From the NCBI GenBank assembly GCA_017852395.1, contig JAFMLE010000005.1, positions 37,224-101,223 of the forward strand: a DNA stretch of 64,000 bases, given 5' to 3'. This DNA comes from Flavobacteriaceae bacterium (GTDB lineage Bacteria > Bacteroidota > Bacteroidia > Flavobacteriales > Flavobacteriaceae). Position 1 is the stretch's first letter. Every line of letters begins with the position of its first letter. The position numbers and the translations under genes are program-made. Of the stretch, positions 54,433 to 62,843 are shown one piece after another. The notes below the pieces were generated by a model. It had not been told where the DNA came from. It saw nothing but the letters and a program-made list of their open reading frames with translations, and made no database searches.

Positions 54433-55851
54433 ATGAAACTCAAACACCTTTTCGGATTTTTTTTATTACCCGCTATAATGATGGGGCAAGCGCGCTACGA
54501 CAAAATCTTGTCTCAAATCGATCAACAAGCAAACACCTACAATGCCGTAGCCCAAAAAATCTGGTCTTGGGCAGAAATGGGTTATCAAGAAACTCAAAGT
54601 AGTGCCTTGCTTCAAGAAACGCTTGCTTCTGCAGGTTTTGCTATAGAAAAAGGCGTTGCACAAATCCCAACAGCCTTTGTTGCAACCTACGGGTCTGGAA
54701 GTCCTGTGATCGCTATTTTGGGAGAATATGATGCACTTCCAGGGCTTTCACAAAAGGCCGTTGCTTACAAAATTTCTAACGACACAAAGGCCGGACATGC
54801 CTGTGGGCATCACCTTTTTGGCACAGCCAGTGCTGCTGCTGCTATTGCTGTAAAAGAATATTTAGAAAAAAATAAAAAATCAGGAACCGTTAAGTTTTTC
54901 GGCTGCCCTGCAGAAGAAGGAGGTTCTGGAAAAGTTTATATGACGCGCGCGGGCCTCTTCAATGATACAGATATTGCGCTTCATTGGCATCCATCAAGTG
55001 CCAATGCCGCAAACCCTGCGAATGCTTTGGCCAATAAGTCGGCAAAATTTCGCTTTTATGGCGTCTCCGCCCATGCTGCCGGGGCACCCGAAAAAGGCCG
55101 TTCTGCACTGGATGCTGTAGAAAGCATGAATTATATGGTCAATCAGATGCGCGAACATATCCCCTCCGATAGCCGTATTCATTATGTAATTACCAAAGGG
55201 GGTGAAGCCCCCAATGTGGTCCCCAATTATGCTGAAGTCTACTATTATGCGCGACACCCCAAAAGAGATGTCGTCATGGACTTGTTTGATCGAATTGTAA
55301 ATGCAGGAAAAGGGGCCGCGCTAGGTACCGACACGCAAATGGAATTTGAAATTATCGGTGGTGTTCACGAACTTTTGCAAAATGAAGTCCTACAAAAACT
55401 GGTCCATGCCAACCTAACTGAAGTTGGCGGATACAATTATAACGACGATGAGCAAGCGTTTGCTCAAGAAATTGCAGAAACCCTTGGCAATTCTTTAGAC
55501 ACGCGTTACGTGTCTGGCATCATGCCGTATACGCCGGCCTCAAAAGCGGGCGGCTCTACCGATGTTGGCGATGTGAGCTTTGCAGTCCCTACAGTAGGCT
55601 TCGGAACTGCAACTTGGGTCCCCGGCACGCCAGCACATAGCTGGCAAGCAGTAGCTGCTGGCGGTACAACCATTGGTAAAAAAGGAATGATAACCGCCGC
55701 AAAAACCCTCGCATTAACGGCCATGAAACTTATTGACAATCCACAAATTGTGAAACAAGCCAAAGAAGAATTTTATAAAAATAAAGGGGCCGATTTTGAG
55801 TATATCCCTCTTATCGGAGATCGTGCTCCCGCCTTAAACTATAGAAACTAA
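54433..55851 (+). CDS. M20-family amidohydrolase (AbgB-like), exported
   Basis: A 472-residue metallo-amidohydrolase with a signal peptide (LFGFFLLPAIMMGQ). Zinc-ligand segments are present: LGEYDALPGLSQ, GHACGHHLFG, CPAEEGGSGKVYM and a C-terminal TPAHSWQAVAAGG. The dimerisation insert is ANKSAKFRFYGVSAHAAGAP. The closest known family is the B subunit of p-aminobenzoyl-glutamate hydrolase and related peptide/amide hydrolases; the substrate here is unknown. Periplasmic location, with the next gene also encoding an exported protein. Confidence 0.93.
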   Translation: MKLKHLFGFFLLPAIMMGQARYDKILSQIDQQANTYNAVAQKIWSWAEMGYQETQSSALLQETLASAGFAIEKGVAQIPTAFVATYGSGSPVIAILGEYDALPGLSQKAVAYKISNDTKAGHACGHHLFGTASAAAAIAVKEYLEKNKKSGTVKFFGCPAEEGGSGKVYMTRAGLFNDTDIALHWHPSSANAANPANALANKSAKFRFYGVSAHAAGAPEKGRSALDAVESMNYMVNQMREHIPSDSRIHYVITKGGEAPNVVPNYAEVYYYARHPKRDVVMDLFDRIVNAGKGAALGTDTQMEFEIIGGVHELLQNEVLQKLVHANLTEVGGYNYNDDEQAFAQEIAETLGNSLDTRYVSGIMPYTPASKAGGSTDVGDVSFAVPTVGFGTATWVPGTPAHSWQAVAAGGTTIGKKGMITAAKTLALTAMKLIDNPQIVKQAKEEFYKNKGADFEYIPLIGDRAPALNYRN

Positions 55852-55857
55852 ACCGCC

Positions 55858-56526
55858 ATGAAAACTTTTTTTTCAAACACCTGTTTTTTATTCGCTTTTT
55901 TAAGCTGCTGGTCCATATCGGCTCAAGTGTACGAATTTAGTACGACAAAAGACAATCAAGTGCATACGCATCGAATTTTAATGGATGACCACTATTTGGT
56001 CGAAACGGTATTTGTTGCCAATCCGCCCACATTTATAAGCACCAAAGGAGGATACTATACCCTAGAAGGAGATCATATCATGGCCGCGCTAGAATTCAAT
56101 TCGGATTATGAAAAAGACAGCCTCTCAAAAGGGCATTGGATGCGAGACGAAAACTGGAAAAAAATTGCAGGAAGCCCTTTAGACCTCAATGGCAAATGGC
56201 TCATGGCAGGTAGAATGACCGATGAAGGTGAACGACGCAGAGACCTAACCGGTCCTCGAAAAACGATGAAATTCTTGATCGATGGGCATTTTCAATGGAT
56301 TGCCTTTAACACGGCAAGCTTTCAGTTTTTTGGGTCTGGCGGAGGAACCTATACCGCGACAGAAGGTGTTTACACCGAGCACATTGATTATTTTTCTAGA
56401 GACAATACTCGTGTAGGGGCTTCTTTGCCTTTTGAATACCTCCAAAAAGGGAACGATTGGTACCACAAAGGCAATAGTAGCAAAGGCGTTCCGATGCATG
56501 AAATCTGGACCAAAAGGATTCCATAA
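55858..56526 (+). CDS. unknown exported beta-rich protein (lipocalin-like)
   Basis: A 222-residue protein with a signal peptide (FAFLSCWSISAQ). The body alternates beta-strands and resembles small Bacteroidota lipocalin-like proteins (DUF4488 type): YYTLEGDHIMAALEFNSDYE, LNGKWLMAGRM, MKFLIDGHFQWIAFNTASFQF and a glycine-rich FFGSGGGTYTATEGVYTEHI. These are only family-level hints. It starts 6 bp after the M20 gene, so the two are probably co-transcribed and co-located in the periplasm. Confidence 0.75.
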   Translation: MKTFFSNTCFLFAFLSCWSISAQVYEFSTTKDNQVHTHRILMDDHYLVETVFVANPPTFISTKGGYYTLEGDHIMAALEFNSDYEKDSLSKGHWMRDENWKKIAGSPLDLNGKWLMAGRMTDEGERRRDLTGPRKTMKFLIDGHFQWIAFNTASFQFFGSGGGTYTATEGVYTEHIDYFSRDNTRVGASLPFEYLQKGNDWYHKGNSSKGVPMHEIWTKRIP

Positions 56527-56532
56527 GCGGTG

Positions 56533-57441
56533 ATGCAATCCGAAAAGATTACTGCTTCGTTTCCGTGGATGGTCAGCCTTTTTGCGGCAATTGCACTATG
56601 GCACCCGCCTGTCTTTACTTGGTTTTCTGGAGACCTGATTACTTTGGGATTGGCCGGAATCATGTTGGGTATGGGTTTGACCCTTCGCTGGAACGACTTT
56701 AAACAGGTCTTTAAAACACCCCGATGGGTCTTGTTGGGGTTGTTTTTACAATTTAGTATTATGCCTATTATGGGTTGGGGGTTGGGGGTTCTCTTTGATT
56801 TGCCTCCCTTTTTTGCTGTTGGACTGATTCTTGTGTCTTGTTGCCCTGGTGGGACAGCGTCAAATGTTATTGCCTATCTAGCAAAAGCCCATGTGGCACT
56901 CTCCGTAAGCATGACGGCACTGTCAACCGTAGCCGCCATAATTTTTACGCCATTGCTTACCGCGCGCCTATCAGGAAGTTATGTAGATGTCGCAGCTTGG
57001 GGGCTTTTTTTTAGCACCATTAAAGTCGTTGTATTGCCCATAAGCCTTGGGGTCATTCTCAATCGTTATGCGCCTAAGGCAACAGCGATGCTTTTGCCTG
57101 CTGCGCCTCCATTGGCTGTATTGTTGATTTGTTTGATTGTTGCCAGCATTATTGGTCAGGGAAAAGAAATCATTTTAAATTCTGGAATTCGTCTCCTACT
57201 AAGTCTAATGATCTTGCATCTTGGTGGTTTTGTATTGGGATATTTCTTTAGCTATTGGCTGTTCAAAAACAAGCGTGTTGCAAAAACAATTTCAATAGAA
57301 GTTGGTATGCAAAACTCTGGCTTGGGAGTGGTGCTTGCCCAAGAAAATTTTAGCAACCCAATGGTAGCCATCCCTGCAGCACTATCAAGCTTGATTCATT
57401 CGATATATGGTAGTATTTTCGTTACCTTTAATAAAAAATAA
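56533..57441 (+). CDS. bile acid:sodium symporter family protein
   Basis: A 302-residue inner-membrane transporter of the BASS family with about ten helices (LITLGLAGIMLGMGLTL, CCPGGTASNVIAYLAKAH, EVGMQNSGLGVVLA). The CCPGGTASN and EVGMQNSGL motifs form the sodium/substrate crossover sites. In bacteria many members carry organic acids rather than bile acids; the substrate is unknown. The frame opens with GTG one codon earlier (56530); ATG 56533 is preferred. Confidence 0.94.
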   Translation: MQSEKITASFPWMVSLFAAIALWHPPVFTWFSGDLITLGLAGIMLGMGLTLRWNDFKQVFKTPRWVLLGLFLQFSIMPIMGWGLGVLFDLPPFFAVGLILVSCCPGGTASNVIAYLAKAHVALSVSMTALSTVAAIIFTPLLTARLSGSYVDVAAWGLFFSTIKVVVLPISLGVILNRYAPKATAMLLPAAPPLAVLLICLIVASIIGQGKEIILNSGIRLLLSLMILHLGGFVLGYFFSYWLFKNKRVAKTISIEVGMQNSGLGVVLAQENFSNPMVAIPAALSSLIHSIYGSIFVTFNKK

Positions 57442-57445
57442 TTCG

Positions 57446-58621
57446 ATGCATCATCAGGTAGTAATTGTAGCAGCAAAGCGCACACCTATTGGCTCTTTTT
57501 TAGGGAGCCTGTCAACGATTCCGGCCCCTGTTTTGGGTGGGAAAGCCATTGCTGCTGCACTCGCTTCGGCCCAAATCGATCCTGCACTTGTAGAAGAAGT
57601 CTATATGGGTCATGTGCTTCAAGTTGGTACTGGACAAGCACCTGCCCGACAAGCTGCCCTTGAGGCGGGCATCTCCGACAACGTGCCCTGTACAACGGTC
57701 AATAAAGTTTGTGCTTCGGGGATGAAATCAATTATGTTGGCGGCACAAGCCATTCGTTTGGGAGATGCCGAAATTGTTGTGGCTGGCGGTATGGAAAACA
57801 TGAGTTTAAGCCCTCATTTTAGCTATTTAAGAACCGGGCAAAAGTTTGGCTCAACAACACTTACTGACGCCATGCAGCACGACGGTCTCACAGACGCATA
57901 TAGTCATCAGGCCATGGGTGTGTTTGCTGATGCTACCGCCGAAAAGCACAAAATTTCTAGGGAATCACAAGATGCATTTGCAATTGCTTCCTATCAAAAG
58001 AGTCAAGCCGCGTGGAAGGCCGGTCATTTTGATGCTGAAGTCTGCCCTATAGAAGTGCCTCAAAGAAAAGGGGCTCCTGTCCTAATTGATCGGGATGAAG
58101 AGTGTTTTAATTTTTTTCCTGAAAAAATCCCCACCCTACGTCCCGCTTTTACATCAGACGGAACCGTAACTGCTGCAAACGCCTCTACCCTCAATGACGG
58201 TGCTGCAGCTGTGGTCTTAATGTCCGCAACCAAAGCCCAATCAATGGGACTAAAGCCGCTAGCAACAGTTCTCAGTGCTGCAGATGCGGCACAGGCACCG
58301 CAATGGTTTACTACCGCTCCGGCAAAAGCCATTCCCAAAGCACTCGCATTGGCCAATTTGTCGTTGGAACAAATTGACCTCATCGAAATCAATGAAGCCT
58401 TTTCCGTGGTGGGGTTGGCCAATATTGATCTCTTGGGTTTAGCTCCCGATAAAGTCAACCAAAATGGTGGCGCTGTTGCTTTAGGACACCCTTTGGGCTG
58501 CTCCGGAACACGTATCGTGGTCACCCTTTTACATCAACTACAAAAAAAAGGTCGTTTTGGCATGGCCGGTATTTGTAATGGTGGCGGTGGTGCCTCTGCC
58601 ATGGTTTTTGAAAAAAAATAA
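57446..58621 (+). CDS. acetyl-CoA C-acetyltransferase (thiolase)
   Basis: A 391-residue thiolase condensing or cleaving acetoacetyl-CoA. Catalytic Cys89 is in NKVCASGMKSI, His348 in ALGHPLGCSGTR and Cys377 in GICNGGGGAS; NEAFSVVG is also present. The short thiolase length and cytoplasmic N-terminus (VVIVAAKRTPIGSFLG) suggest the biosynthetic (acetoacetyl-CoA) type. I start at ATG 57446, 4 bp after the BASS gene; the frame is open 13 codons earlier. Confidence 0.94.
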   Translation: MHHQVVIVAAKRTPIGSFLGSLSTIPAPVLGGKAIAAALASAQIDPALVEEVYMGHVLQVGTGQAPARQAALEAGISDNVPCTTVNKVCASGMKSIMLAAQAIRLGDAEIVVAGGMENMSLSPHFSYLRTGQKFGSTTLTDAMQHDGLTDAYSHQAMGVFADATAEKHKISRESQDAFAIASYQKSQAAWKAGHFDAEVCPIEVPQRKGAPVLIDRDEECFNFFPEKIPTLRPAFTSDGTVTAANASTLNDGAAAVVLMSATKAQSMGLKPLATVLSAADAAQAPQWFTTAPAKAIPKALALANLSLEQIDLIEINEAFSVVGLANIDLLGLAPDKVNQNGGAVALGHPLGCSGTRIVVTLLHQLQKKGRFGMAGICNGGGGASAMVFEKK

Positions 58622-58625
58622 GTCC

Positions 58626-59267
58626 GTGCTGAACAACAAGCTGATCTTTAAATACTTTATTGGTTTAGCCCTTCTCTTTCTAGTAGCTTGCAATAAAGAG
58701 GGATCAAAAATTGATGCGGTAACCCCTCGAGCCAAAAAGGCCTCCTTTCTGATAGAAGGCCCCATTTTTACGGTAGATTATAATGAGATGTATGAGCAAC
58801 CCAATTGGATTTCATATCAAGTAAGAGACATTGTAAAAGTTGCCGATCGTGGAAGTTTGGATTTTTATTTGGTCGATAGTGTGTACACTTCAAATGACAA
58901 GGATTATTATGCCAATCCTTGGGACAAAGGGCATCTGGCTCCTGCTGCTGCTTTTACCGATTCTTATGACAACCTCTACGCAACTTTTAGCTACCTCAAT
59001 TGTGCTTTGCAACGCGACAGCCTCAATCGAGGAGAATGGGCAGCCCTCGAGGGGCAAGCCCGTATATGGGCCAAAACGCGAGGCACCATTGACGTTCGTA
59101 TAGACCTCTTGTTTGACACCGATCATCAAATTTTGGAAACGGGCGCTCACGTCCCCAGTGGTTTCTATAAAACCTTCGTGTTTGAAGACGGAACCAAGCG
59201 CTGTTTTTATTTTCCAAATTCGCCCACGCAAGCCGGTTGGGAAGACTACGAAGTCGATTGCCGCTAA
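58626..59267 (+). CDS. DNA/RNA non-specific endonuclease (NUC family), lipoprotein
   Basis: About 213 residues. Hydrophobic N-terminus and lipobox (LVAC, followed by NKEGS) indicate a surface or periplasmic lipoprotein. The NUC active site is NPWDKGHLAPAAAF (general-base His in KGHLAP), followed by the metal-binding Asn region LNCALQRDSLNRGEWAALE. The family cuts DNA and RNA. GTG 58626 is chosen because it is 4 bp after the thiolase stop and leaves a normal signal peptide; the frame is open further up inside the thiolase gene. Confidence 0.88.
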   Translation: MLNNKLIFKYFIGLALLFLVACNKEGSKIDAVTPRAKKASFLIEGPIFTVDYNEMYEQPNWISYQVRDIVKVADRGSLDFYLVDSVYTSNDKDYYANPWDKGHLAPAAAFTDSYDNLYATFSYLNCALQRDSLNRGEWAALEGQARIWAKTRGTIDVRIDLLFDTDHQILETGAHVPSGFYKTFVFEDGTKRCFYFPNSPTQAGWEDYEVDCR

Positions 59268-59334
59268 TTGTTGTCAATTAACCCGCTAGAAAAGTCCCAA
59301 ACAAAAGTTATATTTATTAAAAAATCAAAAATTA

Positions 59335-60441
59335 ATGAGACCTGCTCTACGAATCCTAATCTGCTTGGCCCTTACACAATTTTCTTGGGGGCAAGACACA
59401 GACAAAAAAGCTTTTTTTCAGGCACCGCCAAACAGTGTATTGACGGCCACAGACCTTCACATACATACCGTTTTTTCGGACGGTTCGGTATGGCCCAACA
59501 TTCGTGTTGACGAAGCTCTCCGCGAAGGTTTGGATTTGATTGCCCTAACAGAGCATTTGGAATATCAGCCCCACAGCAAAGACCTTCCGCATCCAGACCG
59601 AAACCGCTCCTTCGAAATTGCACAAGGACATCTTGGAGCGAACAAAAACTTGCGGGTTGTCAATGGGTCAGAAATTACAAGAAGCATGGCCCCCGGGCAT
59701 ATCAATGCCGTTTTTATTGAAAATGCCAATGCGCTGCTACACAAAGACTCCCTGTCCGGGATTGTGGCTGCCAACAAACAAGATGCCTTTGTCTTCTGGA
59801 ATCACCCCGACTGGCCTGCACAACGTTTGGATGGCATTGCTCGATTAGAACCTTTTCATGAATATTTGATAAAAAACAAATTGCTACACGGAATCGAAGT
59901 TGTTAACGAACATACCTTCTCTGAAGAGGCCTTAGAACTTGCCCTTAAACACAAGTTGACCATTTTAGGAACTTCGGATATCCACGGTCTGATCGATTGG
60001 ACCTTTGAAATTCCTGAAGGAGGGCACCGACCCATGACCTTTGTTTGGGCAGAAAACGACAGCAACGACGCCTTAAAAAAGAGTCTTAAAAACCGCAAAA
60101 CAATTGTTTGGTATAAAGACCTATTGATTGGTGAAGCGGCCCATATAGCGCCTGTTTTATTGGCCAATCTTACTGGGAAATCCATGGGTTATGAGGGCAA
60201 AACCCTTATTGCTAACGTCCAGCTTAACAACCTTAGTGCCCTGCCGATGCAATTAGATTATTTGGGTGATTATAGCTTTCTCGAGCATGGAAATTTGATA
60301 ACACTACCTCCTTACAGTAGTCTAACTTTACGAATCCGTACTAGAAACAAAGAGGCAAATTTGCTTTTGCCGTTTCGGGTAAGAAATGTAATGATTGGGG
60401 CCAAAACCAACCCTGTGGTACCTATAAAAGTGGTTTTTTAA
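59335..60441 (+). CDS. exported PHP-domain phosphodiesterase (Sb-PDE-like)
   Basis: A 368-residue protein with signal peptide (ICLALTQFSWGQ). PHP metal-binding residues are in TDLHIHTVFSDGS, ALTEHLEY and GTSDIHGLIDW. The arrangement fits the Sb-PDE family of PHP phosphodiesterases, one member of which degrades organophosphate esters; a periplasmic phosphoesterase role is inferred. The C-terminal 90 residues form a beta-rich domain (LPMQLDYLGDYSFLEHGN). The 67-bp gap before it holds no clear promoter. Confidence 0.88.
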   Translation: MRPALRILICLALTQFSWGQDTDKKAFFQAPPNSVLTATDLHIHTVFSDGSVWPNIRVDEALREGLDLIALTEHLEYQPHSKDLPHPDRNRSFEIAQGHLGANKNLRVVNGSEITRSMAPGHINAVFIENANALLHKDSLSGIVAANKQDAFVFWNHPDWPAQRLDGIARLEPFHEYLIKNKLLHGIEVVNEHTFSEEALELALKHKLTILGTSDIHGLIDWTFEIPEGGHRPMTFVWAENDSNDALKKSLKNRKTIVWYKDLLIGEAAHIAPVLLANLTGKSMGYEGKTLIANVQLNNLSALPMQLDYLGDYSFLEHGNLITLPPYSSLTLRIRTRNKEANLLLPFRVRNVMIGAKTNPVVPIKVVF

Positions 60442-60457
60442 AACCCTTAAAAAGTGA

Positions 60458-60465
60458 TATTTTTG
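60458..60465 (+). promoter_or_regulatory. -7 element of SET-domain gene
   Basis: TATTTTTG matches TAnnTTTG, 17 bp before the start. There is no TTG at -33. Confidence 0.4.
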
Positions 60466-60482
60466 AAAGGAAAACAATAGAG

Positions 60483-60851
60483 ATGATAGCAAAAAGTGAA
60501 TGGCGGCCATTGCCAAAACACCTGACAATTGCCAAGAGTCGTATTGAAGGGCTTGGTCTCTTTGCAGTAGAAGACCTCCCCGAAGGTACCGATCTCGGAA
60601 TTTCTCATGTTTTTGACCCCCGTTTTCCCAACAGCTACATCCGTTTGCCTCTTGGTGGGTTTGTCAACCACCACGAAATCCCCAATGCAAAAGCAATTGT
60701 TGCACAAAATGATCCCGAATTGGGCGATCTAGAACACATCCGGCTGATCACCACCAAAGCCGTTCGATCTGGAGAAGAAATTACCGTAAAGTACATCATC
60801 AATCATTTGGACAACCCCAAGTGGGAGTTTGAGTATGATGTTTCTCAATAA
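60483..60851 (+). CDS. SET-domain protein
   Basis: A 122-residue protein that is nearly all SET domain, the fold of protein lysine methyltransferases. It has the N-terminal SRIEGLGLFAVEDLPEG, the SAM/pseudoknot motif VNHHEIPNA (residues 61-69, compare NHS-x-x-PN) and the GEEITVKY motif at residues 97-104. There is no pre-SET or post-SET cysteine cluster. Substrate is unknown; bacterial members are few. A minus-oriented terminator begins right after its stop. Confidence 0.88.
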   Translation: MIAKSEWRPLPKHLTIAKSRIEGLGLFAVEDLPEGTDLGISHVFDPRFPNSYIRLPLGGFVNHHEIPNAKAIVAQNDPELGDLEHIRLITTKAVRSGEEITVKYIINHLDNPKWEFEYDVSQ

Positions 60852-60889
60852 AAAAACCGCCTTTGGGGTGTTGAACACTCAAAAGGCGG
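60850..60889 (-). terminator. minus-strand terminator after the SET gene
   Basis: Hairpin with outer 8-bp stem CCGCCTTT (60857-60864) / AAAGGCGG (60882-60889) and inner GTG/CAC stem. A run of seven A (60850-60856) on the plus strand becomes a seven-T tail on the minus strand. The plus strand has no T tail after the hairpin. No minus-strand gene ends nearby; the closest one is at 61853-62734. Confidence 0.75.
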
Positions 60890-60993
60890 AGACAAACTTA
60901 AAATGATTAAAAGCCTATTAACCTTATAAAGGTAATGATGAATGGATAATGAAAAACAATCCTAAAGGTTAAAGTCGCGTTAAAGTCTTGGGA

Positions 60994-61341
60994 ATGAAAA
61001 CACTACAAAACAACATTTTTTATTTGTTGTTGGTCTTTTTTGGTAAGAGCTTAATTGCTCCAGCACAAGTGGTTCAGTCTGTAGAAGCTCCCAGCGCAAA
61101 GAGTGTCTCCGTTTATATTGTAGATGACCCGTACGCCGCCGATTTGTTGGTCTATCGAGTAGACAATAAGGCCCAAAGCAAGGGCAATAGAGGTTGGTGG
61201 TATTTTCAGGATGCGTTGACCTATGCCGACAAAAAAATTTATTTTACAAACACCCCAGAAGAAGCCGTGCTGTATATCTACTTTGTAGAAGAACCAAGAC
61301 AAGCAGGGTGGGTCAACAAAAAGAAAAAAAATTATTTTTAA
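60994..61341 (+). CDS. DUF6150-like exported protein
   Basis: A 115-residue exported protein (signal peptide about 1-25, IAPAQ). The body has repeated DDPYAADLLVYRVD and KKIYFTN, VLYIYFVEEPRQAGW modules, matching the short DUF6150 pattern of flavobacteria (repeated VY...ADL units). Function unknown. ATG 60994 is preferred to TTG 60988. The 142-bp gap upstream contains the minus-strand terminator and no exact -7 element. A second exported protein follows 1 bp later. Confidence 0.8.
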   Translation: MKTLQNNIFYLLLVFFGKSLIAPAQVVQSVEAPSAKSVSVYIVDDPYAADLLVYRVDNKAQSKGNRGWWYFQDALTYADKKIYFTNTPEEAVLYIYFVEEPRQAGWVNKKKKNYF

Positions 61342-61342
61342 A

Positions 61343-61831
61343 ATGCACATCAAGCCATTATTTCTTATACCACTAATGTTTCTTTTTTTAGGATGCAATT
61401 CGGTCTCTGATGAATTTAGAAACATTCAAAAACAATTTCAAAACTTTGATGAAATTCTAAGCCCGTTGGACTTTGCTGCAACCAGCAGCTTTCGGATCAA
61501 TGACTTGGGACAATGGGTCACCCCTACGGGCGACCTGGTAACGCTCGACATCCCCTATCGCGATCATTTTTTCACCTTTGGCACGCGTTATGCCGAGCAG
61601 CATCCCAATGGTGCTGCTGGCGTATGGTCACGATACATAATACGGTATCAAGAAGGGGTGATTAGGCAACGGATTTATGAACTTGAAAAGCTTCGATTTT
61701 TAGAAAAACAATATGACAAGGCGTATTATCTGATTCATTTTGATGCAACGGGACAGTTTGTGTTTGCCGAACTTTTGGACGCTACTGGGCGGCAAATTCA
61801 CACCGAGAATTTTAATTTTTTGATTTCTTAA
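61343..61831 (+). CDS. unknown lipoprotein
   Basis: I do not recognise this 162-residue protein. The lipobox is FLGC (Cys about 18). A short helical stretch (DEFRNIQKQFQNFDEI) follows, then a mixed region with FRINDLGQWVTPTGD, and a C-terminal helical pair RQRIYELEKLRFLEKQY. It starts right after the DUF6150-like gene, so the two are one unit. Its 3' end is 21 bp from the convergent propeller-like gene, with no terminator between them. Confidence 0.8.
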   Translation: MHIKPLFLIPLMFLFLGCNSVSDEFRNIQKQFQNFDEILSPLDFAATSSFRINDLGQWVTPTGDLVTLDIPYRDHFFTFGTRYAEQHPNGAAGVWSRYIIRYQEGVIRQRIYELEKLRFLEKQYDKAYYLIHFDATGQFVFAELLDATGRQIHTENFNFLIS

Positions 61832-61852
61832 AATAGATCTTAATCTCAGCGC

Positions 61853-62734
61853 TTATAATTTTACGCGAAACAATCTAGGAAGGCCTTTACTTTCTGCTTC
61901 ACTTGTGATCCAATAATGGTGCGCATCAATGATTTTGATGGCTTCTACTTGTGCTCTTCCAATCGGTAGGGTAAATTTTTGTAGGGCTGCCAAACGGGGG
62001 TTTTGGGGGTCAAATCCTTTGACTTGATAGATAAATTGCTCTCCTTGAAAACTATAGCCTACCATCATGAGCAATTGCAAATCTTCGTTATAATCTGCTG
62101 CGGTTACAAGACCGGCTACATCGACACTATCCTCTGGCGCTAACTCATATTTGCCTGGGTTTTTTGGAAGGATAAAAACCTCAGTCGTTAGGTCAGCTCT
62201 GTTTTTTGAAAACAACAGCAGATTGTTTTGTGAAGCGGCCAAGGCTTCCGCGTCAAAAGGGTGCCTATTTCTAGGGCTAAAGTTTTGTTGAGCAGCATAG
62301 CTGATCTCTATATCCCCAGTATGAATTAGGCTGTCGTTTTCAACTTTTATCTTTAGAATTTTAAGGTCTTTTCGGTTGCCGAGATTGTTTCCTGTATCTG
62401 CAATATAGAAGTAAGACCCGTCAGCTGTCAGGTCTTCCCAATCGCGGTTGGCTACCCCTGCTATAGTATATGTTTTTTGAGCAACTCCAAGCGTGTCAAA
62501 TTGATACAGTTTAGGTTTTCCTCCAGAGTCGTTGTGAGTTATCAGATGGCCGTTGAAAAACTCCAATCCAGAGGTTTCGTTAATTTTCTTTGGTAGGGTT
62601 ACAACCTTGGTGATTTCTTGAGCAATTAGCGGTGTTTGAAAGGGTGCCATTACGGCAAATAAAATCCCAAAAAACAACGGTTTTGGGACCCAAAAAATAG
62701 GGCTATAAAAAAAGAACGAATTTTGTTTTTTCAT
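61853..62734 (-). CDS. unknown exported propeller-like protein
   Basis: A 293-residue exported protein (signal peptide ending PLIAQ). The body has repeats of short strands with Asp-rich turns: TSGLEFFNGHLITHNDSGG, NRDWEDLTADGSYFYIADTG, HPFDAEALAASQNNLLLFSK and EAIKIIDAHHYWITSEAES. This looks like a beta-propeller (SdiA-regulated/esterase-like phytase type), but I cannot name the family with certainty. Its 3' end converges on the lipoprotein gene. Confidence 0.8.
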   Translation of the reverse strand: MKKQNSFFFYSPIFWVPKPLFFGILFAVMAPFQTPLIAQEITKVVTLPKKINETSGLEFFNGHLITHNDSGGKPKLYQFDTLGVAQKTYTIAGVANRDWEDLTADGSYFYIADTGNNLGNRKDLKILKIKVENDSLIHTGDIEISYAAQQNFSPRNRHPFDAEALAASQNNLLLFSKNRADLTTEVFILPKNPGKYELAPEDSVDVAGLVTAADYNEDLQLLMMVGYSFQGEQFIYQVKGFDPQNPRLAALQKFTLPIGRAQVEAIKIIDAHHYWITSEAESKGLPRLFRVKL

Positions 62735-62790
62735 AATTTTAAAAGTATAAATTTACGCCACTTTTCAATTATTGAATTGGTTTATGGTTA

Positions 62791-62831
62791 GAAGCCCTAG
62801 TAGTCCCTGACTTACAAGGGCTTCTTTTTTT
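62791..62831 (+). terminator. plus-strand terminator upstream of the propeller gene
   Basis: Hairpin with an 8-bp stem GAAGCCCT (62791-62798) / AGGGCTTC (62817-62824), followed by seven T (62825-62831). The T run faces plus-strand transcription although no plus-strand gene ends nearer than 61831. On the minus strand there is no T tail, so it does not look like a normal terminator of the gene ending at 62844. Confidence 0.75.
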
Positions 62832-62843
62832 AAATAAAAGGCC

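Noticed and set aside
58557..58625. 23-codon N-terminal extension of the nuclease inside the thiolase gene
   Set aside because: It would overlap the conserved C-terminal thiolase sequence and hide the lipoprotein signal; GTG 58626 is the better start.
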